Below are positions 1 through 12,556 of a stretch of DNA of 64,000 nt, in pieces (within the stretch, counting starts at the first letter, position 1; every line of letters starts with the position of its first letter). Made by a program: the position numbers and the translations under genes. Under the pieces are notes generated by a model. The model was not told where the DNA came from, did not search any database, and was given only the letters and a program-made list of their open reading frames with translations. The stretch is from Scalesia atractyloides (lineage: Eukaryota; Streptophyta; Magnoliopsida; Asterales; Asteraceae): contig CAMTDV010000012.1 of assembly GCA_947069175.1 (NCBI GenBank), positions 37,914,341-37,978,340 on the forward strand. The letters run 5' to 3'.

Positions 1-1
1 A

Positions 2-508
2 CCAGATATGAGAAATACAAGGTATGTTGATGCTGTTTTGACGGTACCATTGAAGTCAATGATGCCGATGAGCGGAGTCAACATAGCGTTTGACCGAGAA
101 CTGGTGGGTCCTGCTATGTTACCTACTTTAAAGCTGGTGAAGGAAGGGAAAGTGAGGTGGGAAACAATGGAGGATGTATGGTGCGGACTTGTGTGAAAAC
201 GGTTTGCGATCACTTGAAACTGGGTGTGAAAAGTGGAATCCCGTATGTTTGGAGGAATGAAAAAGGAAGTGCTATTGAAAGTTTAAAGAAAGAGTGGGAA
301 GGGGTGAAGCTGATGGTGGATGCAGTGCCGTTCTTTGAGACATTAAGGCTGTCTCCATCGTCAGTGACGGCTGAGGATTGTGTGGTGGAGATTGCTGCTG
401 CGGTGAAGGAACGGCTGGGGTCGACACATGCGGTTTTTGTCAGTGCTGCTGAGCACCATGGTCGAATGGGTGAAGCTCTGGAAGGCGGTCCGGTCATTGG
501 ATCACTGA
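2..508 (+). CDS. RGP5: UDP-arabinopyranose mutase, RGP5-like, 3' part, two frameshifts
   Basis: Reversibly glycosylated polypeptides interconvert UDP-arabinopyranose and UDP-arabinofuranose for cell-wall synthesis, on the cytosolic face of the Golgi. The 5' end lies outside the window. Seen: a frame-2 segment with TRYVDAVLTVP, NIAFDRELVGPAM and VRWETMEDVWCG, then frame 1 with KTVCDHLKLGVKSGIPYVW and VPFFETL, then frame 2 again with MVEWVKLWKAVRSLD and stop TGA at 506-508. The VRWET.EDVWCG and YVWRNE.G motifs match RGP5 better than RGP1/2. A missing base near 190 (CTTGTGTG where CTTTGTGTG would keep frame) and an extra base near 452-457 cancel each other. Reading frame 1 to the end would give a non-homologous tail ending at 537, so I prefer 508. 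The gene is either recently broken or has two consensus errors; identity is secure. Confidence 0.82.
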
Positions 509-1996
509 AAGGTGATCAAGGAACTGGAAATATGTAGTTTTACTTTGATGTTTAATCTGTTGTACTTGATGTTTACTTTACTTCACAATATCCAAATTCC
601 TTTATCATGGTTTCGTGTCATATACTGCTGTTGCCTCTTGGTGTTGTTTATGTGGCTAATAGAATTATATATGTGATTAAAAAAAACTTATACATGCTGA
701 GATTCGTAATTTATATTTACAAAACTGTAATTAATAAAAGTTAGCTCATATGTTAGATTATCAAACTAATAGCATAGTAGGCCATCAGGTTTTAGGGTGT
801 CAAAGGACATTCTTTCTCAAATCTACATTCTACCAGCTAAGCTACAACATGCCACCACCACCTCCATTGTGTTCCAGTTTTGTTTTTGACCAAAGCCTAA
901 AAAAATCGTCATTGTACGCCTCCCACACATCACCATGTGCTAGGCGTGGGAGTCCCATTGTTGCGACACTCTCCACTGCGCACTCCGCCATTTTCATAGT
1001 GCATTTTTGACCTCTACATGCCTTGTCTGCCGCCGACCACTGCTTATTAAGCTCTCTTGTATGTTGGTGCGCTGAGTCAACTCAAAATCAAGTTATATTG
1101 TTATTTCTTTGGAGGTTTTTTCCTTTTACTATGAAAGATGGTAATGCTTTACTCCCACAAACAAGCCTTCTGACTTATAAAATCTACATCCCATTGGTTT
1201 TGGATCTTAAAGAAGTGAAATGTGATGCACAATATGAACTGATTTGCATCTGTATTGATGTTTCAATCATATACCCATTGGTGTTGGATCTTAAAGAAGT
1301 GAAATGTGATGATGATGATGATATAAACTCATACTTAATAGGATGAAAAATATATAAATAGTATTATCAAATACATATTATTATATATATATAAAACTTT
1401 TTGTACATAATGAAACGAGTAGAATGAACCGTTACTAGACTATGGTATATGTTTTGGGTATGTAGTTCGGGTAAACGAGTATATGATTTCGGGTAATCAG
1501 GTCGGGTATCGCCTACTCCCATACCCACAATTTTTTTTTAAACTAACCCCATATCCAGATACTTGTCCCATTACTTGTCCCCAAATGTTTTGAGTTTACC
1601 ATCGAGTTCGGGTTCAATTTCAATCCCTAACATGGAGACAAGCATCAAGATACAAATGTGTAACTAAATATGTTAATGATGGCATGAGTTCTACAAAAGA
1701 AACACGTTAAGAATTGAAATTCAGTTCTAATTTAATTGAATCATGCGAACCAAACACACATATGTTTCATAACATTTTGATATTCTTATCTTGACTGAGA
1801 GTGCATCAAATTCTCTTCAAGTATGTTTAATTCCCGAAACGAACAAAATGTTACAAAAAAAGGACAAACCCGTCTCTTAACTCCTTTAACATGTGTGTCG
1901 AAAAACAAGAAACACTTGACATAAAAAGAGGAAGAAATTTACATGTTAGTAAAGTTCAGTATGAACACTTTTCACATAAGGAACGAGACCTGAATA
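509..1996. other. intergenic region between RGP5-like and UGT80 genes
   Basis: The first few hundred bases are the RGP5-like 3' UTR and flank; two convergent genes end here. The rest is AT-rich with a short direct repeat and a TA run near 1380-1392. I see no coding similarity in either strand; the ORFs at 750-1010 and 1023-1346 have no recognisable domain. Confidence 0.5.
1190..1311 (+). repeat. direct repeat, two 38-bp copies
   Basis: Positions 1190-1227 and 1274-1311 carry the same sequence (CCCATTGGT..TTGGATC..GAAGTGAAATGTGATG) with one mismatch, 84 bp apart. The second copy runs into a GAT microsatellite. Looks like a local duplication; no function seen. Confidence 0.8.
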
Positions 1997-4900
1997 TCAA
2001 GTGCAGCCCAGACACCGTCTCATTGAAAAGTGGGTGGCTGGTCGAGCCAGCTTAGCAGCCTCAGTTTTGGCTTTGCAGCGACCAAAATGCTTATGGAAGG
2101 CATCCACTGCGCCTTTAACGCCATCTTCATCAGCCATGGCCTTTGCCAATTCGGTGGCACTTATTTTCACCTGCATCACCAAGATTACATTGATTGTTTC
2201 ACATATAGGATTACAACGATTCCTTGAGTTTGAATACCATTACTAAGGTTGACCCATTTATATATAATGGAATGATTTGGGTTATGGTTTATATCTAACG
2301 GGTCAAATGGTCTAGCGGCTCAAATGGGAAAGTCGATCTAAATATACGTATATTACATTAACTGTTTCATAACTTTCATTTAAACAACTACAACGACTTG
2401 TTGAGTTTAATCCCATGATTAATTTTGACCTGTTTATATACAATGAAATGATTTGGGTTATGCTTCCACTCTAACGGGTCAAATGGGGTCTAGACTCTAG
2501 CGGGCCAGGCATATGGGAAGTCATCCTAATTATGACTACTACATTACTTGTTTCATTTATACGACTATAACGTTTTCTTCAGTTTAAATGCCATGATTGA
2601 TTTTGACCCGTTTACATACAATTGAATGATTTGGGTTATGTTTTATCTCTAACGGGTCAAATGGGGCCTAGTGGGTCACACATATGGAAATCCCAAGTAT
2701 AAATCAAAGGCATAGAACTTCCTAAATTTCTTTATAAAAATTTCAAATCATTATTGTAATACCGTAGTTATGTACTCATATCTAACACGTTGAAGTTATA
2801 TGAACTTACTTCTGCTTGTAACATGAAGTGTATTGCAGAAATCAATTTCTTTAGTGAGAACTCCTCAACCGGAATCGGAGGGGGGCCCACTCCCCTAGCA
2901 TGCACCTGCTTCCCCCAAAATGGTTGGTCCCCAAAGAAAGGAACAACAGTCGTTGGACACTGAAATTTGTTCAAGATCATTGAATAACTGATCCCAAATA
3001 TTGAAAAAGATAATACAAACAAATAAAGTAATAGGCCCAGAAATAAAAGAAGTGCTTATAACTTATAAGTCATTAGACAGAAAGTTTACCGCAGCTTTAA
3101 GACCAGCAGCAGTTGTTCCAGCACCACCATGATGAACCTGCAAAGGTGAGAAATGAAGTGCTTTAGTTGCTAGTAAAAGTGGTCTCCAACTGAAAGTCAG
3201 AAGTCTGTTGATCTTTAGTTCAAATTACATATTACTTTAGTTTTGGACATTTGTCATGAAATTGAAGTTGCATCTTTACTTTTTTGAACATAAAAAAGCC
3301 TTTATATGCTCTTGTTTTGAAAGTCATCATTGCTGTTTAAGAAAACACTAGTTTCCGTTGGACGTGGCAATTTCGATCCATTTATTTAAGACTGCATCAT
3401 TAGGTTGTATTAAACCGGTCAAATAAAATATTTTCTAAAAGGGAAACGGGTCAAATTGGTTGAAAATCTCCACAAGTCTATACAACCTCTGAAATGGTTT
3501 TTATTCAGTCTTCACAGATCAAGATTATTAAATAATGCATGTATTTGTTAACAGTAAAACTTATACGTTGAGTAAACAAGTACTACCACAGCAGAGCACT
3601 GCAGGAATAGCCAATCATGTGGAACATTATCCAGCAAGTAGACAAAATCTTTTGACTTTGCCACTGTAATATAAAATAGTCAGTACACTTGGAGATTAGA
3701 AAGCATATAGCGTGTAACAAATTAAAAAAAATATTAACATCTTACGATTTCCCAAGCCACCCCAGCCTTTGTTAATGATACCCCGCTGTTTAGTACTTTC
3801 CAAGGCTTTAACTATTATCTCTGTCATTCCGTCTGGGTCTTGAGCAGGCTGACTCATCAATCAGAATTAGTTAGTACGTGTAGAATTTTAGCTTTACATC
3901 TAACGGTTCCCCTTTGTTGTATGCTATATTATGGTTATTTCTTGCTTAGTTTAAAAGATTCACAGCTTTTAAGAATGAAATTTCAGAGTTGACAAGTGCG
4001 TGTTGTTTCAAGTTCGGCATGGAGAAAACTGCTTCTCCATGGTTGCACTATTTACAGGATATGCCATTATCAGAAAGGAAAATAACTCACAAGGCTACCA
4101 AATCCAATGTAAATGGGCTTTTCACCCTTTTGAAGCCATTCCACTAGTGAATCTGGAGGTACATAACTTGATGCAAGGTCTAAGAAACAGAAACCTACCA
4201 CATCAATTTGCGGACCCCAATCTATAAATCAAGATTACAGAACATTAGTATATACCATAAGAATGCATAGGCTTTACTGAAACCATTTTTGTGTTTTTTT
4301 CTACATTCTATGGTTTTCTAAGAACTGTGTGGTCCGCTAACATCAATATTAAGAGGTTTCTCAAATGATTTTGGAGGTTTGATGCATTAAAAATACACTT
4401 AAGGTGACACAAAACCTGTTTGAACCGTTATCATTTAAGCTAATTTTTTGTAACACCCATTGTTAGGGATAAAACATAACCCATTGCCATTCATTAGTAA
4501 ATGGGTTGAAACTGCCACCTCTTAACAAAGTGCATAAACAAACAGACCCGCATTGTTTACTGCAAAAGCTTATAAGAGGATGGTAAAAATATTTTTTGTA
4601 GCAATATCTACGTCATACATCACCTATAACCCGTTGGTTAACATATAAATCTAAACGGACCTTTTGGTTTGGGGACAAGATGTGGACTCCAAATATATCC
4701 ATAAGGCAAATCATGGGGAGAATTATTTGAATTACTTAAATATGTCACGGGTCTTAGCTTCAGCTTTTTCTTTCTAAACTCATTAATTATATCTCGCATC
4801 CCCATCCAAATTAATGCATCAACTATCTGATACGACAGCTGCAACAAGTCACGAGGATTGTGTCAACAATATACTGATAATAAGTATATAGTTGAAACTG

Positions 4901-7730
4901 GAACAATAAAGATACTTACTCTATTTGCAACAGGTTGCCTAACCCGTGAAAGAGGATGCGGGAATTCACTTGTAGGTCTGAACAAGCGTAGAGCAAACAT
5001 TAGTAAAAGTGGTGCACACATAAAACAAAAAGAAGCTATAGAAGATACATACGTCCATGGCATAGTAAAAAAGATGTGTAGTGGAACTTTAAGTGCCTCT
5101 GCAACATGAGTATGACCTGAGCAAGCATAAATCCATGTGAATAGATTGAAATTTTACTGAATAAAAAAGGATTACATTTAAAAAATTTTAGAGTTTCTAT
5201 TGCATGCCAGTGTAGCATATACATCAAGGTTCCTTTCTGCAATTTACCCAAATAAATTACTTTAAGCATCGTATCTCGTATAATGAGCAAAACAAAATAC
5301 ACTTCTATCACCTTGTATGCTTAAGGTCATCCTGTTTTAGGCGAACTAGAGATCGACAAATCAGGAACTTCAAATTTGAAGCGGTAACTAAACGAGTTAA
5401 AAGTTATAACAAACAAGGGTCCTACCATATGCAGGTGGGTTAGCAATTATAGCATCTACATTGAACGGAACATGTGTATCCGGATCATCATTAGTGCAAG
5501 CAGGAAGCAAAGAAAATACAATATCCTTTATTTGGCTTCGCTGAATATGTATTTCTGAAGGTTCTGATGGCAAAAACCCTTTGTTCTTCACCATATCTAC
5601 ACAAACAGATACATATAGATACAAGTTACCTCATCATTACAAGTAATAAACACAGTGTTTTTGGATGCTTGTATTGAAAGTAGTTATGTGATACTGAATA
5701 GTTAGAATCATATAATCAGCTATAATAGGACGAGTGGTAGAACATATTCTTTAGCTATTTGAAGCTGTATTAAGTGGTGAATTAGATGATATGCATCTGA
5801 CAAATTCTGATTATATAAATAAATCACAGCTAATAAGACCAAAAATGACATTTTCTGAACACAAAGGATAACTTTGTGCAATGGGAAGAAAAATCTCACA
5901 AACTTAGTTAAATGAAGGGGTAAATAAGTCACTTTGCAATACTCTTACATAATCATTTTTGTTAGGTGGTACAAAACTGATTATAATACCCCTAAATAAT
6001 CACAAGGCAGAAACCGTGGATCCAAACACTAACAACTGAGTATTGCTACCTACATATAGCAATAATCAGTACTAAAACTAAAACACATATCCATACAGCC
6101 CTTATAAACACAGGTGTGTGGGTCCTTACAGCCAGCAAGGACTTTAGGATCGCCGCCTAGAGCGAAAAACTCCAGCCCAGAAGCCTTGACAAACTCTTTG
6201 AAATTCGAGTGAGTTGCTAATCTCACCCTATGACCATACTCCTGAAAACGACAATACAAATTTAAAACATTTCTCAGCTGTTGATAAACATGAAACATGA
6301 GGTTTCAGTTTTTTAAAAAAGTATGCATATAACCTGTAAACGTTTATCCGATGGCAACAAATGGTTGTACATCTCCTCGTGTTCCAACTATAAGCATAAC
6401 AATTTGTAATGGTGGGAATTCTGGAATAGTTGTTGCATCAAAATCATGGTCTTCGCTAGCTTTACTGGTATCAACGCTAGTACCAAAATCCAAGTTTTGT
6501 GGCTTAACTTCATCAGGAATTTCAAATTGTACTGTACCGTCCATTTGAACACTAGCTAGCCGATTCAACCACTTAAGCTGCAGAGAGTACATGTGTCACT
6601 GCCATTAGATCAGGCAAGATAACACATCGAAACAAGTTGAAGCGGGACATCTTAATCCGTTCGAGATGGGACAGGTCAGATTGTGTTATATATAAAATAC
6701 CAATGTGTTATATGTGATTATGAAAAAAGTATCATTACAATGTTTTGAATGAACCCACTTACGAGATGGTATGATATAAAAATAGACTTCGATCTAGCTA
6801 AATTATTTAATTTAAGGAAGATGCTACAATATATAGAAAATCAGATGTGACTAAAGAGAAGTCAAAACCTTCTTTCTGGCAGGAACTTTAGTGTCAAAAA
6901 ACTTAGCTCCCAGTAAGCCATGGATTTTGTACTCTTTATTTCTCTCAGGCTTCACATTTCGAAAACTTATATCAACAGACTCTGAGTACATATCATTTGG
7001 AAGCTGTCAATTGATAAGTTAACAAATAGAACAAAATTACTTGACAAATTTCTTGATATAACATAATCATATAACCAATGTTTTTAGAACTGGACCGGAC
7101 TGGCATCAGGAACCAATGTTTAAACAAACCGGCGGACTGGCTGGTAGTACCGGATTTCAATTTTCTTTTTCTCCCTCCCACAGAACCATATATTTAAGGC
7201 TTCATATACTTTATTAATACTTCAAATTCACATAAAAAAATAATGTATTTTTATATTTAATATTTCAAATTCACATAAAAAAATAATGTATTTTTATATT
7301 TAATTATAAATTCGTTATATATTATCCATATGTTATGACATCATCCAATTTGGAATAATCCTCCTATCCAAGTGGTCCTACCAGTAAGGCGGCCTGTTCA
7401 ATGCAAGTCGGGTTACGAAAACAATGCACATGAGTTAACTACAAGTAATGTTAAGCAGTTGAGTTGATTGATCATGTCATATATGGATTTGCCCTAACTT
7501 AATCAGTTCAAAACTAACAATTCGGTACATAATCATAATAATAGTAATAATAATAATAATAATAATCACAGTTAACATCATGAATAACAATAATTATAAT
7601 AATAACAAAAACCTGAAGATAGGCCGGAATGATGTTGTGGTTCGTCTGCAGAGGTAATCTCAACATCGGAACCTGAAATGAGAATAGGAGATGAGTGCTG
7701 ATGATCGCCACCGCTAGGGTTTGAATTCAT
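1997..7730 (-). CDS. UGT80A: sterol 3-beta-glucosyltransferase (UGT80A-like), 14 exons, one frameshift
   Basis: Transfers glucose from UDP-glucose to the 3-OH of membrane sterols. Exons (minus, high to low): 7730-7613, 7003-6869, 6577-6334, 6241-6130, 5596-5426, 5116-5053, 4977-4920, 4838-4661, 4221-4091, 3848-3746, 3663-3587, 3137-3090, 2959-2810, 2170-1997. All introns are GT-AG and phases agree from exon 2 to the stop. Seen: glycosyltransferase-28 N-domain motif IVMLIVGTRGDVQPF, GHRVRLATHSNFKEFV, TPTSEFPHPLSR, GFGSL, and the C-terminal UDP-sugar motif VVHHGGAGTTAAGLKA.CPTT.VPFFGDQPFWG; the end RRCLGCT is typical of UGT80A. Predicted length about 586 aa, normal. Oddities: an extra base at 6346 creates a TAA just after FVAIG (exon 3 would be exactly 243 bp without it), and exon 1 ends in phase 1 whereas exon 2 reads from phase 0, so exon 1 or its junction is uncertain. 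The start ATG at 7730 is a proposal. Confidence 0.88.
2195..2695. repeat. diverged ~177-bp tandem repeat in last UGT80 intron
   Basis: About 2.8 units whose TGACC landmarks begin at 2250, 2426 and 2604. Each contains TGATTTGGGTTATG, then CTAACGGGTCAAATGG. Lies wholly inside intron 13 (2171-2809). Noncoding. Confidence 0.75.
7219..7304. repeat. 43-bp tandem duplication in UGT80 intron 1
   Basis: 7219-7261 and 7262-7304 are virtually identical AT-rich units containing TTCAAATTCACATAAAAAAA. Head-to-tail, no spacer. Confidence 0.85.
7531..7566. repeat. AAT trinucleotide microsatellite
   Basis: Interrupted (AAT)n run near the 5' end of UGT80 intron 1 (minus sense). Confidence 0.85.
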
Positions 7731-9274
7731 GGCGATCACGAGTTGGAGTGGCGTGAGTTAGAAGTTAGGGGTTTGGTTAGCGATGGAAGAAGGAAGAAAG
7801 GAATATGGTTGACAGGTGTTGGAAAGGGGGATCAGTGAAATTTGAATGACTTGCCCCCTACGGCTATCTAATTCTAGAATCAACCTTTTAACCAAAGTAG
7901 GCTATCTATATTTGCTTTTTTTTCTTTATCCTACCACTTTCCTTTGCTTTGCCACTCTCTCAATCTCATTTGGAGGGTGGTTCTAATTTATCTATGGCTG
8001 GTATATGAGTCTACACGCTCACCTTCACTCACCAAGAAGCCCGCCCTTGGCGTTCCTCGTTGATGCCTGCGGCGTAGTGTTTGATGCCCCATGAAGATGA
8101 TGTGACCCGGAAAGTCCAAACCACAATGAGTAGTCGTAATGTATTCCGAGTGCTAATCATACCACTCTAGGTTTTGTATTTCTAATCAGAAGTCGGAACT
8201 ACTATATAGTTTTTCAATTGTGTATAATTCTAGTTTCAGCTTAATGTATTTTATGGGTTTATGATAACGGTAATCGTATAATAAAGTTTTCTTCTTTTTT
8301 ATTTGCAAAAAACAAAGATTATTTTTCTATGAAATCAAAGTTAAGCGGTGTCTAAACAAACCACGTGGTTTCCGTTATACAGGGAACCATCACAATGATT
8401 AAATGATAAAACATTACAACTCTTCGTAATAGTAAAAAACATCGTTTATAGTTGCTTGAGGTTATTAGCTGTAGGAGTGGAAGGTGTGAATACAAACATG
8501 CTAGTGCTAGAACAATATTGTTTGGTTACCACTGCTCGCGATAACCACCAAGCATAGTTACCATCGAGTCGGTTATGGACAGTTGCAACATGAATTCAAA
8601 TGTTTAAAGGTAAAAGTAGATGTATAAAAATTGGGAAATCACAAAAATACAAGGTTTGGTTTAGTTCAGTTTTAATTAAAGTCTAGTAACGAAGACACAT
8701 AACTTATTTTGTGTGCCCTCCTTAATTTTTGAATCCATTCCACTTTGACATCAATGCCCACTCTTCTACAATTCGACTATATAAATATTATCAGGAATCA
8801 AATTTTCTCTCACCTTTATTAGTGTTTTAATTAAAAACCTAGTTAGTTCCTTCCATCAAATGCCCACAACATTTTCAATTTTGATAGTTTTGTTGTTCTC
8901 CAACGTTGAGAATTCCTTCGTTTTGATCCTTTGATATTTAGTTTGTCATACGGGAACAAGGTTTTATATTTGATTCACATGAGTTCGAATGAGATAAAGA
9001 GGTTCTTGCAAAATATATCTACATATCATAGAAGTGGCCTATTGCTTTGATTTTCTTCCTTTCAAACCTCTTGGAGTAAAATTTGATTTCCGTTGTGGCC
9101 ATAAATTATATATAACGATAGTTTGTTATTCAAGTCGGGGAACAATTTGAAGCGCTCCTCTATTTTACACTATATATCCTTAACTTTATTTTCAACCCCT
9201 TTCATATCATCCCAGTCTTCCTTTAAACTTTACCGCCATTTCAAATGCTATAAAACTAACGGCCAAAGAAATTA
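7731..9274. other. upstream region of UGT80-like gene and intergenic DNA
   Basis: Roughly the first 100-250 bases next to 7730 should hold the UGT80 5' UTR and promoter on the minus strand. A GC-richer patch at about 8030-8110 and long AT-rich stretches follow. No coding similarity recognised on either strand. Confidence 0.4.
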
Positions 9275-9582
9275 GGCTATAGGGTGTGATCATGACCCTT
9301 AAGACCACTATTACCTTTCATGTCAGTGTCATGTCGCCCCACTATCATCCACCATCCAAATCATCATCCTATATGGTGTGGTCATGACCCAAACCACCAT
9401 CCCTATTTTTTTTAACTGTGTTTTGTGTAAAATATATTTTACTGATTAAGGAAAGGAAGTACCTAGTTGTTGTGTTTAATCCATACGAACCATGATGGTT
9501 CCCTAAAGGTTGTGGTATATCACATCATCCACCGTTCTCTATGACAATCCATGACCATCACATGCCCCTATACCCCTTAGCC
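9275..9582. mobile_element. Harbinger/Tourist-like MITE
   Basis: 308-bp element with imperfect terminal inverted repeats beginning GGCTA.AGGG and containing GTGATCATGA at left versus GTGATGGTCATGG at right. Flanked by TTA on both sides (9272-9274 and 9583-9585), the 3-bp duplication typical of PIF/Harbinger. No ORF inside. Confidence 0.55.
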
Positions 9583-9989
9583 TTATATAAATAAAAAACA
9601 GTATCATGACACCAAACACCAAAATTTGAGTTTACCCATTACATGCCAAATTGATCGGTCCAACCAATTTAGACTCCCTTATACCTAATCTACAAAAGAC
9701 ATAACTTTCTTTAATCTCATCCATTATCTACTTTGAACACATTTCTTTTCTGCTTTGAACACATTTCTTTGTTTAAGAATACTTTGTCATTTTTTCTATG
9801 TCACGGGTTGGGATTGCCAGCTAGTGAATCTAAGACAGATTACCCCGATCCATTCATAGTAGCACAGGCTGATAAATGTACTAGTGGGAAACTCGTGTGT
9901 TATTGTGGGAGCGACATATTGCAATACAATACTTGTTTATGTAAGTTTAATCAAAGCTCTCGTGTTAGATTGTATAGTACACATATATA
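9583..9989. other. spacer before TA-microsatellite elements
   Basis: Holds an 85-codon open frame (9733-9990, +) containing HGLGLPASESKTDYPDPF and a cysteine-rich stretch. It matches no family I recognise and runs into the terminus of a TIR element, so I do not call it a gene. Confidence 0.3.
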
Positions 9990-10366
9990 GGGCTCAGTTC
10001 AATTGAGAACCAACACGAGTTGCGAGAACCGTGAGAACTTTGTGTTCCCGTGCGACTTGAGCCAATTTTTTTTTGCACAAACGTAGATGAAAATATTATA
10101 AACGCATCTGTAAAAAAAGTTAAAAAAAATTGTTAAGTCGGTAGTTTTGACTGATGCAAGTTATTTTTACGCGCTTGTGTAAATTTTGTATGAAGATAAA
10201 TATTTTTTTATGCCTCATGTAAATGTGAGTATGCGGCATTTTTTTATTTTTTTTTTGCTGAAACTAATGATCTTTTTTATGACTTTTGAGAAAAAAATCA
10301 AAAAAACCTTCTGGATGGTCTTGTTCTCACAGTTCTCACAACTCAAGATAATTCTCATTTTAACCC
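9990..10366. mobile_element. nonautonomous TIR element, family A copy 1
   Basis: About 377 bp. Imperfect ~50-bp inverted ends: left GGGCTCAGTTCAATTGAGAA, right (reverse complement) GGGTTAAAATGAGAA, both continuing to GAGTTG.GAGAAC.GTGAGAAC. Flanked by ATATATA at left and (TA)n(TG)n at right, so it sits in a dinucleotide microsatellite. The long open frame inside is fortuitous. Confidence 0.65.
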
Positions 10367-10384
10367 ATATATATATGTGTGTGT

Positions 10385-10790
10385 GGGAGGCTTATCTTGA
10401 GAACACTAAATATTGTGAAACCATGAGAACAAATGAAAAAACCAATCAAAACCATTTTTTTAATACAAACCTCGTTGTAATTAAAATACAACATCAAAAA
10501 AAATTTACAACATCAAATAGTTCATTTTTCCTCCCAAAATCACTCTTAATAGTTTTTTTACACATATGTAAATATTACAAATTGATACATGTGTAAATGG
10601 CAAACTTACACATGTGTAAATTTTCTTTATTACGAATTCACGTAAATTTAATTTCTAACATTGTATTCGAATAATAATGATAAGTGTAAAAAGAAATTTT
10701 GAATTTGAATTGTTTTTAACAAAGTTCTCGTGGTTTTTCACTCGTTCTCACGGTTCTCGTAATATTTAGCATTCTCATTTAAACCTTCCC
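10385..10790. mobile_element. nonautonomous TIR element, family B copy 1
   Basis: About 406 bp. Ends GGGAGGCTTATCTTGAGAAC and, from the other side, GGGAAGGTTTAAATGAGAA; both continue with CTAAATATT..GA.AACC.TGAGAAC. Separated from family A copy 1 only by a TA/TG run, and followed by (TA)n(TATG)n. A second copy lies at 39710. Confidence 0.7.
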
Positions 10791-10841
10791 ATATATATAT
10801 ATGTATATATGTATGTGTATGTATGTATGTATGTATGTATA

Positions 10842-11090
10842 GGGGAAGGTTCATTTGATAAGAAAATTAATGTGAGAAGAAAAAGAAGAAATGACATAAT
10901 GGTAAAACAATAAATAGTTTATAACTTCTTTCATTAATTATGTTATCTCTCATTAATAAATCAAAAACATTCTATCCTACATATTTAAAAACTTATCCTA
11001 CATATGTCTTACATTTACTGAAATTTACCCAACACTCATATAAATGTACCCTACACACTTCAAAATTTATCCTACACATGTTGAAAATTA
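10842..11090. mobile_element. family C TIR element, left half (split by the Tat insertion)
   Basis: Begins GGGGAAGGTTCATTTGATAA after a (TATG)n run. Aligns along its length with the reverse complement of the intact copy at 59140-59624, and stops abruptly where the long terminal repeat begins at 11091. The missing right half resumes at 39463. Confidence 0.85.
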
Positions 11091-12146
11091 TGAAGAAACA
11101 CTGGCTGAACCGAGAGGTTTCCGTAGATATCTTAGTTACAGCTCAACGTTTCTGCATAAAAGGTTATCTCTAGTTTCCTCTTCGGGGTGATCTCACTTCA
11201 AGCTTTCTGCAACATGGAAACGTCGTTAGCCTGTCATGGGAAAAAGGGGGAGGGTTTTCTCCATGACTACACTTCGGCGTGAGAATAAGTATTTGGGATT
11301 GCAAGGTAATAAGCAAGTAATTAGTGAGTTAGCTAGAAAACATGTGTGTTACCTTGTGGTGTGATCCTTATTTTATAGCTGAAGAGAGGTGTATAGAAGA
11401 TGGGCTGATGGGCCTTGGGCCTGGGCCTGACGACCAAGATTATTCATTTGTCTCCTCTGCATCGACCATTAATGGTCTTTGGCAGGAGGTGCGCTTGGCG
11501 CATGGTGAATGGAGCCACGTGTACTGGCAGTTGTCCTTGGTGTCGGACCTGTCATCAGCCTGTAGTGGAGATATGTGACAGTCGCTGGCGTTAGTTTGGT
11601 TGGTGCCACGTGAACATCCTTGCATACAGTCTGCTCTCTGAAATAATGTTCATCATGCGACGCAGTCTGGCACAACCTGCCGAGCGGTTTTTAGGTCACA
11701 GCTCTGCCACTCTGTACGCTTGTATTTGGTCAACGCCTCTTTGCGCTTCTCCCTTCCATGTGGCTTTAGCAGTGCTTTCTGACCAGCGCGGAGTTGTAGG
11801 GATTAAGTCCTTTTCTCAAGACTATGATTTGCTCTCATGTTGGTCTTGGCCTTGTGCAAGGTTTTAGGACTTTGCGGCTAGAGGGTTGTTTGATCCGCAC
11901 AGGGTCAAGGTCGTGCGCTTCCAGGTTTAACTTGTCGCTGCGCAGTGTGCGGAAGGTTGTGTAACCTACTAGTATCAAAGTTATATTACCGTTGCGCGTC
12001 GTGCGCAAGGTTTGTTAGGCAACCTGTTGGTTTTTAGAATGGCACACCGTTGCATGTTGTGCGCAAGGTTATTCTTGTGGTATGTTGTCATTATGAGGGT
12101 ATGGTCCCTTGCGCAGGCGCAGAGTTTTTTGGACAATACCCCTCCA
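11091..12146 (-). repeat. Tat element LTR, left copy (3' LTR in element sense)
   Basis: Direct counterpart of 38406-39462; begins TGAAGAAACACTGG and ends CCCCTCCA. Its right part (about 11930-12080) contains degenerate GTTGCGC..TGCGCAAGG units. Small differences between copies indicate an insertion older than the nested one. Confidence 0.92.
11369..11377 (-). promoter_or_regulatory. candidate LTR TATA box
   Basis: TATAAAATA on the minus strand; the same box is at 38692-38700 in the other LTR, where it would drive the genomic RNA. Confidence 0.45.
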
Positions 12147-12159
12147 AGTCCCCTAGTCC
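12147..12159 (-). other. polypurine tract of Tat element
   Basis: GGACTAGGGGACT on the minus strand directly abuts the 3' LTR start (TGGAGGGG). Position and AGGGGA core fit a plus-strand priming tract and fix the element's orientation as minus. Confidence 0.65.
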
Positions 12160-12556
12160 AGTGATGATCCTATGCGCGTGTTGGCAAGTAGGTGGAGTGC
12201 TGGACTATGAATTCATGTATGTGCGCTTATTTCAACGGCAAGAATTCAATAAGGGATGAAGAAAACCTTTGTGTGGGGGAAACCTTTGCTTATGATGAGG
12301 TCTTTGAAATTTGAATCTTCGTCATGCTGATGTTGCAAGCGAGTTGATGAGAAAAAAGCTGAGGCGGAAGTGACTTTTGATAGTTGTAACATGCTGTCAA
12401 CAGTGCAACCCCTCTTTCATTAATGAATTGGCAGAGAAAGTACCAGCCACGCGCGCGTGGTGACTGTCATTGCCACTTGCCCTCCACGTGTTATACGCGG
12501 ATTGGTTATTAGTCTGTGAATGCGTCACGTTTCACCGCTGTATTAAATGCGATGGG

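Noticed and set aside
157..537. Treating the 126-codon frame as a complete small gene
   Set aside because: Its N-terminus is out of frame with the RGP5 homology upstream and its C-terminus diverges after position 455; it is the middle of a frameshifted RGP5-like gene.
9733..9990. 85-codon open frame as a gene
   Set aside because: No recognisable domain, no promoter or homology, and it runs into the terminus of a TIR element.
10186..10596. 136-codon open frame as a gene
   Set aside because: Spans the border of two TIR elements (families A and B) and is low complexity; fortuitous.
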